Source of the DNA: Pomphorhynchus laevis
Taxonomy: Eukaryota > Acanthocephala > Palaeacanthocephala > Echinorhynchida > Pomphorhynchidae
NCBI GenBank assembly: GCA_012934845.2
Contig: WNNJ02000234.1
Coordinates: 1 to 64,000, forward strand
DNA length: 64,000 nt
Reading direction: 5' to 3'
The notes beneath the pieces are model-generated. The model saw only the letters and a program-made list of their open reading frames with translations, was not told the origin of the DNA and did no database searches. Positions 43,580 through 52,789 of the stretch are shown here, piece by piece. Position numbers and translations under genes: made by a program. The stretch's first letter is position 1; each line of letters starts with the position of its first letter.

Positions 43580-43626
43580 GGGTCTCATCAGCTGCTGACC
43601 CAGACCTACATTTCACGTTTCGACCC
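43580..43626 (-). ncRNA. Hammerhead-like core in 397-bp repeat, unit 2
   Basis: Identical in all core boxes and stem II to the motif at 43183-43229; it follows from the tandem repetition. Tandem units with a self-cleaving core would fit rolling or monomer-processing satellites known for hammerhead repeats, but this is inference. Confidence 0.45.
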
Positions 43627-43949
43627 TTATTTTCTGCTTTCTCCGTACAAAGGTGCTGATCGGATTATAACTCAGGACGTCTGTATCGCGATTCAACGCT
43701 ACATCCACTCAGCTGGCTGCTCCAGTGGTGTAGATATACATTTCTGTATATTGATTTTGGTAGGGGATCGTATTCTAACGATCTATTAGAAACCTACCTA
43801 GTTGTTTGATCCGCTAGCCGGATCACTGATTTTTCATGCTGCCACTTGCATTGAATGTTTTTAATTTAACTTGATTACATCTGTGAGCTGAAATTCTTCT
43901 GATTGTGGCACGACATTATCCTCACAGGTATTGTTCCTATTCTTGATAC

Positions 43950-45290
43950 AGGGGTGTGATGAAGAATCATCAGCCTTACTTGATGTATTCAATGAGCTCA
44001 CACTTTGTCAGCTTGTCCATTGTAATACTCGTGTCCGTAATAAAAGTCATTCCCTGCTAGATTTATGCCTATGTACCAATGATTCTGTCGCTGAGTCATT
44101 AAGTTGCGGTCCGCCATTAGGCTCTAGCGATCACTTCACTTTACGTATCATCCTACCTAGTCATATTTCGCGTCTGGTCAATTTAAAAAAACGATTGGTG
44201 TTATGAATGCTGATTACGATACAATTAATGAAATGCTGAGCCTAGTAAGATGGCCTTGTGCTAAAACAGTCGGTGTTCATGTGGCCTGGTCGTTCCTTCA
44301 CACAACATTGATTAATCTACTTCACGCCTTTTCCCCTTGCGTAACACGTAAACCACCATCCTCCAAACCCAAATGGTTTGACAGTGAGTTGAAGAGAGCT
44401 GTCAGAGAACGTGATCATGCATTCCTACTATTTAAGCGTGGACTCGGATCATTCAGATTTTATACTACCATTCGCAACAGGGTGACTTCTCTTAAACGTC
44501 AGAAGAAACATCAATTCATCGCTGCCATATGTTCCTTGTCTCATGTCGATCAAAAGAGACTGTTTCAACTACTTGGCAACCTAAGAGGGTATCTTCGTCA
44601 ATCAACTGTCTGGTTGATGGTGATCGAAAATCGGTTTCTCCTCTTTCCATTGCCAATATCCTTGCCAAGAACTTTTGTCTCACTCGCAATCGATTTTCCC
44701 TATGTGACTATAACATTACGATAGACAATTCTTCTCTCCAGTACCAGGATTCTAACCTCTACTTTGACCCGCTCGATGTTCTTAATATCTTATCGAAGCT
44801 ACCGGCTAAAAATAGTTCAGGTCCTGATGGTATTCCTAGTATATTATTACGCAAAGTTGCATCGAATATATATCTTCCGCTTTTTGATATTTACTATTGG
44901 TCCTTGAGAACCGGCATAATCCCAGATATGTGGAAGAGAGCATTAGTCATTCCAGTTTTCAAAAAGGAGGATAAGCTAAATCCTCAAAATTGTCGGCCAA
45001 TAAGTTTGACGTGTATTGCTTGCAAGGTGATGGATAAACTGATCCTGAGATATGTATCTTCTCATTTGGACAAATTCGATATTTTATCTAATAAACAGCA
45101 TGGGTTTAGAAAACATCACTCCACTTCAACTAATCTAACATTAGCACGCGAAAGCTGGGCCGGTTTTGTCGAACAGGGGGTGCCGGTTGATGTCGTCTTT
45201 ATTGATTTGTCCAAAGCTTTTGATCGGGTCGTTCATCCAAATTTTACTGTGGAAACTTGGAAATTACGGATTCTCAAAGCACGTTTGTCT
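43950..45290 (+). mobile_element. CR1-like LINE, mid part, plus strand
   Basis: Begins inside the endonuclease (GCDEESSALLDVFNELTL, SHSLLDLCL, GPPLGSSDHFTL at 43950-44150), then linker (PKWFDSELKRAVRERDHAFL, RNRVTSLKRQKKHQFIAA) and RT at about 44720-45290 (NSSGPDGIPSILLRK, KRALVIPVFKKEDK, RPISLTCIACKVMDKLIL, NKQHGFRKHHSTSTNL, VVFIDLSKAFDRVVHP, then KLGNYGFSKHVCL in a shifted frame). It stops abruptly at about 45290. Family shared with 14889-15365. Confidence 0.85.
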
Positions 45291-45291
45291 C

Positions 45292-47090
45292 TGAATATAA
45301 GATACCCAATCGATATCTGGAGTGTTAAGATCTTCGCAGATTAAGGTATCCACATCGCCGGAACAGTGATGTTTTAATGACTCGATGATGAGTGGTGTTT
45401 TTGATCGAGGACTACGATAAACAATACAAATGCGATAGACCTTACCTCGTTCCTCCGTCACTTCAATCCACAAAAGCTCATTTCCATAATCGTCAGAACA
45501 CGACTCTATTACGTTATAAACAAGATTGTCGCGTATATAAGCAGCTACACCGCCACCTCTAGAGATTTTTCGATCACAGCGAACTATCGAATACCGACTT
45601 CAGAATCCAGAATATTACAATTTAACCAAGTTTAAGTAAAAAACAGCATGTCGAGATTTTAATGATGTACTATTGCTTTGATTTCATCTAACTTGTTAAA
45701 CAAACTCAAAAAATTTGAATAGAGTATGTAAAGGCCAGTTTTGTTAGATGTACAGGGAAACTTGTGGACATTTGATTTTTGAGAATTCATTCAATCGAAC
45801 AACGAGGATAAATCCGGGTGATTGACTGTTAGTAGCAAGTTACAGAGTCTACAGTTGAGTTGGGAATGCGTGCGACACAGAGACGTTCGATATCCTGTAA
45901 CGAAATGTCTCGAGAGCTGTTGATAAAAAATCGAGTGGAGACTCTGCGTCGCACAACATGAAAATTTCGGATTATAAGATTTTCATCACCATTCATTCGA
46001 CGCTCGGCCATCTCACGTTTGGCAGTAAACAACTGTTTTCTGTCCTCTGGAGATAAATCTTTGAAAAGACGAATACTCAAACCTCTTAGAAGATGACTGT
46101 TTCGTAGTATAAGTGGACTCATTACGATGGAGGCAAGAACAACTTTGAGTAAACGAGGTCGACTATCTGATTCTTTTTTACCAAGGCGAAATAAATTTAC
46201 TACACGCAAATCCTTTCGAACTGTGGCAGAGCAGTTTTGCAAAACACATGAGAGGATTGATTTAACTGCATTGACATCATGCTGAATACGTAAGTCATTG
46301 TTAACGGCAGATGACTCGATGATGTTTGCAATAAGCACACGGTGAGCCCTATCAGAGAGTGTGCGCAAAGAAGGGTTAGAATTAGAAGAAACTCTCTCAC
46401 TATTAGGAGCGGTATTCTGTGACGAAGATGGCGAGATAGAAGTCAGCTGTAAATTTGGACGGTGTGACGTAGGAACTGGCAGCTGAGCTAAATTTACAAG
46501 GGACCCAATACCACGTGGATTATCTGATGATGACGTAGAAACGCAATGAGGGGTAGAAATGTAAGGTGATTTATCTGATACGACTAAAGAAATACTGGGT
46601 TGCAAATAGTCAATGACAGTAACATCAGAAGATTGAGCTGATTGATTGGGCAAAAATTGAAGGATGTATAGTAATACCTGTAGAAGAGATGGGAGATTTG
46701 GCATTCTTAGAGGCAATCGAATGCGGAAGAATTGGGCATCGAGGTTGAAACTTATTACAAGACGAAGAGGCATGTGTGGACATCGCTGCATTGCCAGATA
46801 GTTTCAATATATTTGTCTTGAGACTCTCTATTTCACTCTTCATCGTATTTATCATCTTAGCCGAACAGTAGCCACAGTAGAATTCGTTGTCTGCAAGGCA
46901 AGATGCATGGGATTCTGAAGTCCAAATACTTACCCACGTGTGACAATCATTGTTTGAGCAAAGGACTTGTTGTTCAGATCCATTGGAAACATCTCTAACA
47001 CCAGTGTTGGACGCGAAATGGTTGGGAACTTGAGACTTTTGTTTTTTCCGACCCATTTGTATATAGTCGTTTGATTCGTGATTTTATTCT
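45292..47090 (-). mobile_element. CR1-like LINE, 5' half, minus strand
   Basis: ORF1 at 47056-45829 (two overlapping frames), then the start of the endonuclease (45660-45300) with ICIVYRSPRSKTPLIIESL and DLNTPDIDWVSYIQ (GDFN-type motif, first residues altered to ED). It stops where the plus-strand LINE ends. The endonuclease breaks off just before the point at which the neighbour's endonuclease starts, so both could derive from one element. 5' tandem repeats lie at 47200-47290. Confidence 0.82.
45829..47056 (-). CDS. LINE ORF1: PHD-like finger, coiled coil, RRM-like domain
   Basis: Starts MGRKKQKSQVPNHFASNTG at 47056. A Cys/His cluster (QQVLCSNNDCHTWVSIWTSE, HASC, FYCGYCSAK) resembles the PHD-type finger of some CR1/L2 ORF1s, and a short coiled coil follows (MKSEIESLKTNILKLSG). 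After a frameshift near 46700 the second frame (46791-45829) has a Ser/Pro-rich linker and an RNA-binding region with VNAVKSILSCVLQ, VVNLFRLGKKES, RLLKVVLAS, LSPEDRKQLFTAKREMAER and ENLIIRNFHVVRR. It would bind the LINE transcript. Alternatives: only the RRM-like part is sure; the finger is my reading of spacing. Confidence 0.65.
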
Positions 47091-47199
47091 CCTCGTTGTA
47101 TGTATATTAGATTGTATGTTATTTATCTAGTATTTATGTATGTTATTTTATCTCAAACTTTTTTTATTAATACAGATTTTTTCGCGAGCGTAGCGATCT

Positions 47200-47290
47200 G
47201 AACTGTAATCTGCAACTGTAATCTGGAACTGTAATCTAGAGCTATAATGTAGAACTGTAATCTGGAACTGTAATCTGGAATGTAAGAATT
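47200..47290 (-). repeat. 13-bp tandem repeats upstream of LINE ORF1
   Basis: About six imperfect units of AACTGTAATCTGG (minus strand TTCCAGATTACAG), 150-230 bp upstream of the ORF1 start. A GCGAGCG word and an AAAAGTTTGAGATAAAATAA-like word lie between. Shares TTCCAGAT with the 16-bp repeat at 52289-52783. Confidence 0.75.
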
Positions 47291-47319
47291 TTAATAATCA
47301 CGAATTTTGTAAGCTGTGA

Positions 47320-47570
47320 AAATTTTACAAACTTCTGGACGGGCAGTGAATGCTTGGAATAGTTTGCCTGAAGATTTCGCTACCGTCACCAATTCCCCAT
47401 TCGAAAAACACATTTCGACGTATATTTATCTATCAGGCTGATTTGCCACCTTTTCTAACTACCCATTAAGTTTATCTTTTTCGATCTTGTGTGATCGGCT
47501 TAAAGCCTTATGGCTTTAATCATATTAAAATAAAAGTCAATTTTTATGAATTGACTAATAAAAAACAGAC
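47320..47570 (+). mobile_element. CR1-like LINE 3' tip
   Basis: Plus strand GRAVNAWNSLPEDFATVTNS followed by PFEKHIS matches the C-terminal NAWNSLP...FE/K block of CR1-like ORF2. The 3' UTR contains a small hairpin around AAAGCCTTATGGCTTT and ends A-rich. Only about 250 bp remain. Confidence 0.65.
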
Positions 47571-47727
47571 GACGTATCAAAATAAGGATTAGAAATCATT
47601 AAGAGGAAATGCTATGTTAGGTTTCGGCCTCTTTTTCTCAATCTAACATTGCAGTGGTGCCAAATACACACTAATGTATTTCCTCTGGTAAAATTTGATT
47701 ATCAAGTATCTTATTCTAATACAAAAA
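47571..47727. other. Short spacer between LINE ends
   Basis: AT-rich; no recognised content. Confidence 0.4.
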
Positions 47728-50370
47728 AAAGGATTTATTTTAACGTGGCAAATGCGTGCCAGCGCACGCTTACATGACCACAAAATAAACAAGACTGTGA
47801 CTGTGAATCAGGTGTCGACAAGGTGTGAACAGAGGAGGTGTTTGAATGTGATAAAGGAGGGGGCGCGGCGGACGTCGAGAGGGAGTTGATTCCAGGCGAG
47901 TGAGGCGGCGACGAGAGGTCGAGGGATATGAGAACACTATATAGAGCCTTGTCTCGAGAAATGAGTAAGTCGTTGTACACTTTTATGCATGCGATTTCTG
48001 TCGAGTAATTAGAGCGGAAAGCGGATTGGAAAGGAGGGTAGAGATTGGATGAGGAGAGATAAGCGTTGATTTGTATTAAGATGAGGCGTTCTAAGAGCTT
48101 AGAAAGATTAGGGAGTAGTGAAATGGGGCGATAGCTAGAAGGAAGGGAGGGGTCGAGCGATTGTTTCTTAAGGAGGGGACGAACGATTGCGGATTTCCAG
48201 TGTGAAGGGAAGATACGACTGCGGATGGACGAGTTAAACAAGGTTGTGAGAAATGGGGATATCGATGAGCATATAGATTTTAATATGTGAGTAGGCAGGG
48301 GATCGGCAGGTGAGGTTTTGTTGGGCAAGGACATGAGGACAGATGATACTTCTGTAGGTGAGACTGGGAGAAGATGAAAGAGTTCCGGAAGGATGAGATT
48401 AGACTGGGCAGAGTGGGATAGGATAGAGACCGGGGTGTGAGAGAGAGCAACGTGGATACTTTGATCTGGGGAAATGACGAATAAACATTGGGATTGATGT
48501 TGCAAGGCACATATAATCGAGCAAGGATTGAGTTAAAAGTATGCCAGAGTCTTAGAGTTGAATAAGGTGATGATATTATGCTGCCAGAAAGAGTTGCATT
48601 TTGTACGTAGTAGGTTGAGATGAGACCGACGAAGAGCAAGATAGGAATCACGGAAAGACGGAGTGATCGAGCGTAAATCACGTCTGAGAGAGCGGTGATA
48701 GACTTGAAAAGCATGGCGGAGTCGACGCTTTGAAAGTAGGCTTTGGATGTCAAACCATGGGGCACGGTGCAAGCGACGGTGTGGATGAGACTTGAAGGGT
48801 AAGAGAATATCGAGAGTGCATGTGAGTTCAGAGTTGAAAAGAGAGGCGAGATCGTGAGGAGATGATTTTGTTATTGTGGGATAGGATAGAGACGATTTGA
48901 GTAAGGCAGAGCGGAGAAGGGAGAGGTCAAGATTTCTCCAAGGGCGACGTGGGATTGTAGGTGTGTAAGGAGGGGTGTGGTTGTGAGTGAGATCAAGGGT
49001 GATAAGAAAGTGATCGGGTAGACCATGATCAGAGATTGACAGTGAGGTGTAGGCAGCAAAATGATCGGGGACAGCGATGATGTCGAGTGCCCCACCAAGT
49101 ATATGTGTGGGGGCAGTGGAGATTAGTTTGTAATTGTAGTTGGATAGAATGTTGATGAACCGGATGGAATCCGTGGAAGAGGGGCGGTCTAGGCGGATAT
49201 TGAAGTCGCCTAGAACGAGTGAAGGGATTGAGGACAAAGCACAATGAGAAAGGAGGTCACCGAGTTCGGTAAAAAATAAGGCAGTAGGAGCTGATGAACC
49301 AGGACGGTATACAATGGCGAGATCTAGAGTGATCGGGTTAGAATAACGACAAGTGAGCAATTCAAAAGAGCAAGGACTGAAAGGGAGATTGATTTTGCGA
49401 AGAGACGCGGGGTGACGCGCGAATGCGACGATGCCGCGATGATTTGAGAATTTAGAAGGGCATGAGCTGAGGGGGCGGGCGGATTCGACTAGGGAGCAGC
49501 CGGTAGAGAGCAGACGGTGAATGGAAAGGTCATCGGAATCTGTGTGCTAGGATTCTGTGAGGCAGAAGAGATCGATGGATTGCTTGGTGAATAGGTTGAG
49601 GATAAGATGATATATTGAGAATAGATCTAGTGTTAAGGAGACCGAGGCGGAAACCGTGTGTTGTGAGGAAAGAGTCTAGTGGAGAAGACACATAGGAAAG
49701 ATGGAGCGCCATCGAATTTTTGGACGGGTGTGGACAGCTTGAAAATTTCCGTCTATGTTTCGGTTGAGAGTGAGGTTTCGCCGTTTTCCTCGCGACGGCG
49801 TTTTTCGATGCTGGCTGAAGAGATTTGATTGATTTTAGAAGGGGCGCGATCGGGGAAAATTCGAGTGGTTGAAGATGACATGAGTTTGAATCGTTGAGAG
49901 AGGACAGAAGACGCGTGAGAGCGATGCTTGAAAACAATTTTTAGGAGAGGGGCTGGGAAGGATTAGATTGAGAAGATTTGTTTAGACGGATAAATGCGAC
50001 AGGAGAAATGTCCTTGAAAAAGGATGGTTTATCCGCAGGAACAATAGACGAGAGGATGGATCTGAAGGCGGAAACATCGTGGTCCAGACGTGCTTGTGGA
50101 GAAAAGGAGTTGGAAGGCGTGATATTAGTGACAATGACGCAACGATCGCGAGAGAAAAAAAGCGCTTCCATAAAGGAGGACGACTGACGTGAGTAGGTGA
50201 GATCACGATAGAAGAGCTGCCAGTTGATGATTTGTAGGGATTTGGTTTGACGACGGGAGACATAGAGGATAATTATAATAAAGAGGGTGGCAAGCGATGT
50301 GAAGAAAGGTTATGAGTGGAAGGATAGTAAAGGTCGGTGGAGGTGATTTTGATTGATGGATGCAAGTTAT
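47728..50370 (-). mobile_element. L2-type LINE, copy b, with internal deletion
   Basis: Minus strand. ORF1 end at 50340-49941 (CVIVTNITPSNSFSPQARLD, then HDVSAFRSILSS, PVAFIRLNK). Endonuclease 49937-48533 (RLGLLNTRSILN; LGDFNIRLDRPSSTDS). RT 48505-47920 (RPISLLPNLSKLLERLI, PPFQSAFRSNYSTEIACIKV, YNDLLISRDKALYSVLISLD) runs straight into the C-terminal end at 47905 because about 0.9 kb, present at 8250-9160 in copy a, is missing. 3' hairpin at 47750-47770. 5' end truncated at 50370 with a snap-back. Clearly non-autonomous. Confidence 0.88.
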
Positions 50371-50383
50371 TGCATCCATCAAT
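50352..50383. repeat. Snap-back hairpin at the 5' end of L2 copy b
   Basis: Perfect 14-bp inverted repeat ATTGATGGATGCAA / TTGCATCCATCAAT with 4-nt loop. The left arm is genuine L2 ORF1 sequence (present in copy c); the right arm is its inverted copy at the very end of the insertion. Confidence 0.85.
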
Positions 50384-51529
50384 ACAAAGAATATTATTTA
50401 TTATTCATCAATTAATTTTTTCCGCTCAAGAGTTCAAATAAATTTTAATAATATTTTGTTGATTTGTATATTGTAAATTTAATATTTAAATAATATTTTG
50501 CTAATGCATAATTCTAGTAAAAGAAAAAATCCATTAAATTTGCATTAAAGTTAGCAGAAAAATAATGTCGTATCAATAATACATAGTTTTAGTATTTCTA
50601 ACAGAGGCTTTATAACCGGGAAGACAAAGTCTAATGTTTAAACCCATAATTGGCAAAGTAAAATGGATCCAGCAAAAATACAATGCATTAAAATCAAAAT
50701 ATTTTTCGGGATATTTCCAAAATTTTAATAAATGAATATTTCTTGCATTTCAATTAAAGCAAGTGTCAAAAACTTGCCTAAAGCGTCTTGTATCAAAAAC
50801 TTTTTTCCACAATTAGTGTTTTTTAGATAAATTGAGAGTACGACATTTTTAAATCGAATTCTTCTTGATTTATATGCGTAGTATCGACAAGTTTTTCTTA
50901 CATCCATTAGTGGACATCGATCTCTGTATTTTGTTTAACTACCACCAATTATCTTGGGACGGAATTTATATTTAATCTTGTATACTCAACACAATAGGCA
51001 GTGAGCTTTCAAGTGGAGATTGTTGAAATTTTTTAGATTAAAATATGAGCATCTTATGTGTCGCTTTATAATTTTTATGAATTGTACACGTCAAAATCTG
51101 GTAAAGATTTATTGTTTAGTGCAAATAGACGTGGCCCAAACCGTTGGGCACGTCAAATAATGTTACAACTGTTAACTTGAACTAGAGGTGTTCATATCAT
51201 GAAAATACCCACACTATTTAGAGGCAAACACGCGGTACTATTGTATTATGGATGAATACTAAAACTGACGTGTTCAAAAAATCGAAATATTTTTACATCC
51301 AATAAATTAAAAAGCAAAATCGAATGTTATAATGTAAAATTCATTAAAACTCACTTCGTAATTATTCTGGGTTAATGTTGAATCGATTAAAATAACTACA
51401 AAAATGTGTTTTATATTTCAATACTCTTAAATTTAACTTTTTTATATTTGATTTAAAAATTTAAGAGTAATCTTAAAAATATTTTCAAACGCAGTATTTT
51501 TTTGGACTGAGTAATTGATAATGCAGCAT
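50384..51529. other. AT-rich unique-looking spacer
   Basis: No open frame beyond about 60 codons and no element motif. Possibly the pre-insertion host DNA between L2 copies b and c. Confidence 0.5.
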
Positions 51530-51945
51530 GCATTTTAATCGATCCGAGGGACTTACTTCATAAGGCAAGTCCATTAAAGCACTTATCGTATGGTAAACGT
51601 TTGAATTTAGACCTAGTAAGAAACATTGATGGCACTCGATTCGATAGCAATGTATAACATTGTGAAAAGAAACAATGGATTCCTAATCTAGTGCGTATCG
51701 ATAAGTGATGTTAAGTCGTCGTAGTAATTCATTTTGTTTAAACATGTCGGATATCAGTAGGGGTCCATGTAATTTTTGGCTTTTACATCGAGCTCTTAAT
51801 ATACGGAATGAGCTTCCATATTCAAAAGTTACTGCTGACAGTCGTAATTCGTTCAAATCGATGGTTGCGCAGTGGATAAAGCCACATGAAATGACTAAAC
51901 GACTCGTTGACTATCTCTGGATTGGACTTTCTTCATAATATATTT
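51530..51945 (+). mobile_element. Possible LINE 3' remnant
   Basis: Frame 51705-51938 has NFWLLHRALNIRNELPYSKV and TADSRNSFKSMV, reminiscent of the RALN-WN-LP...S-FK ending of CR1-like ORF2. The match is loose and there is no upstream support. Confidence 0.4.
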
Positions 51946-52288
51946 AACTTATATGTGAGAGAGCAAAACATCCATATTTTGGCTAAATCCCTGTATTTTA
52001 ATAATAATTTCCTAATGTATTAATATAGACATTAGATGTCGTAAGAAGGAACTACTACGTTATCAGATTTGAGTTTCTAGTTTAATTTAGGATCAATAAG
52101 AGTATATAACTCTTATAATACTCATATTAATACACTTATAAATACATATTATTTTTTCTCCGAGAAAGTGCCAACTAATGACTAATTAATAAACTCTTTT
52201 ACTCATACTAATATATAAGCAATTATCTCATCGTCTGCCGACATCGGGGATGAAATAGAAAAAAGTTTGAGAGATAAATTAACATACA
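51946..52288. other. AT-rich spacer before the 16-bp repeat
   Basis: No gene. Its end (AAAAAAGTTTGAGAGATAAA, 52260-52279) resembles sequence upstream of the ORF1 at 47056 read on the minus strand. Confidence 0.45.
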
Positions 52289-52783
52289 ATCAATCCAGTT
52301 CCAGATCAATCCAGTTCCAGATCAATCCAGTTCCAGATCAATCCAGTTCCAGATCAATCTAGTTTCAGATCAATCTAGTTCCAGATCAATCCAGTTCCAG
52401 ATCAATCCGGTTCCATATCAATCTGGTTTTAGATCAATCCAGTTCCAGATCAATCCAGTTCCAGATCAATCCAGTTCCAGATCAATCCAGTTCCAGATCA
52501 ATCCAGTTCCAGATCAATCCAGTTCCAGATCAATCCAGTTCCAGATCAATCCAGTTCCAGATCAATCCAGTTCCAGATCAATCCAGTTCCAGATCAATCA
52601 AGTTCCAGATCAATCAAGTTCCAGATCAATCAAGTTCCAGATCAATCAAGTTCCAGATCAATCAAGTTCCAGATCAATCAAGTTCCAGATCAATCAAGTT
52701 CCAGATCAATCAAGTTCCAGATCAATCAAGTTCCAGATCAATCAAGTTCCAGATCAATCCAGTTCCAGATCAATCAAGTTCTG
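52289..52783 (+). repeat. 16-bp tandem repeat, about 31 copies
   Basis: Unit ATCAATCCAGTTCCAG repeated in a strict 16-bp register. Units up to about 52593 and the penultimate unit have CCAGTT; the block at about 52594-52750 has CAAGTT. It directly precedes the 5' end of L2 copy c, about 140 bp before the ORF1 ATG at 52922/52925. Confidence 0.97.
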
Positions 52784-52789
52784 CTCGCT

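Larger units (their letters stand above)
43099..43949. repeat. 397-bp tandem repeat, about 2.1 copies
   Basis: Units start at 43099, 43496 and 43893 (word ATTCTTCTGATTGTGGCACG); the third stops at 43949 where LINE sequence begins. The two full units differ at only about eight positions. Each has an open frame of 71-93 codons by chance of repetition. Each unit carries a hammerhead-like core on the minus strand and ends with GATCCGCTAGCCGGATC, a palindrome-like word. Confidence 0.93.

Noticed and set aside
43111-43789. Two similar open frames of 93 and 71 codons
   Set aside because: They are the same frame in the two units of the 397-bp repeat; there is no domain, and the minus-strand RNA motif explains the conservation better.
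43950-47090. Classical twin-priming inversion
   Set aside because: In twin priming the inverted 5' part precedes the direct 3' part; here the halves meet by their 3' sides, the reverse order.
52289-52783. CRISPR-like array
   Set aside because: Units are contiguous 16-mers without spacers, in a eukaryotic context.
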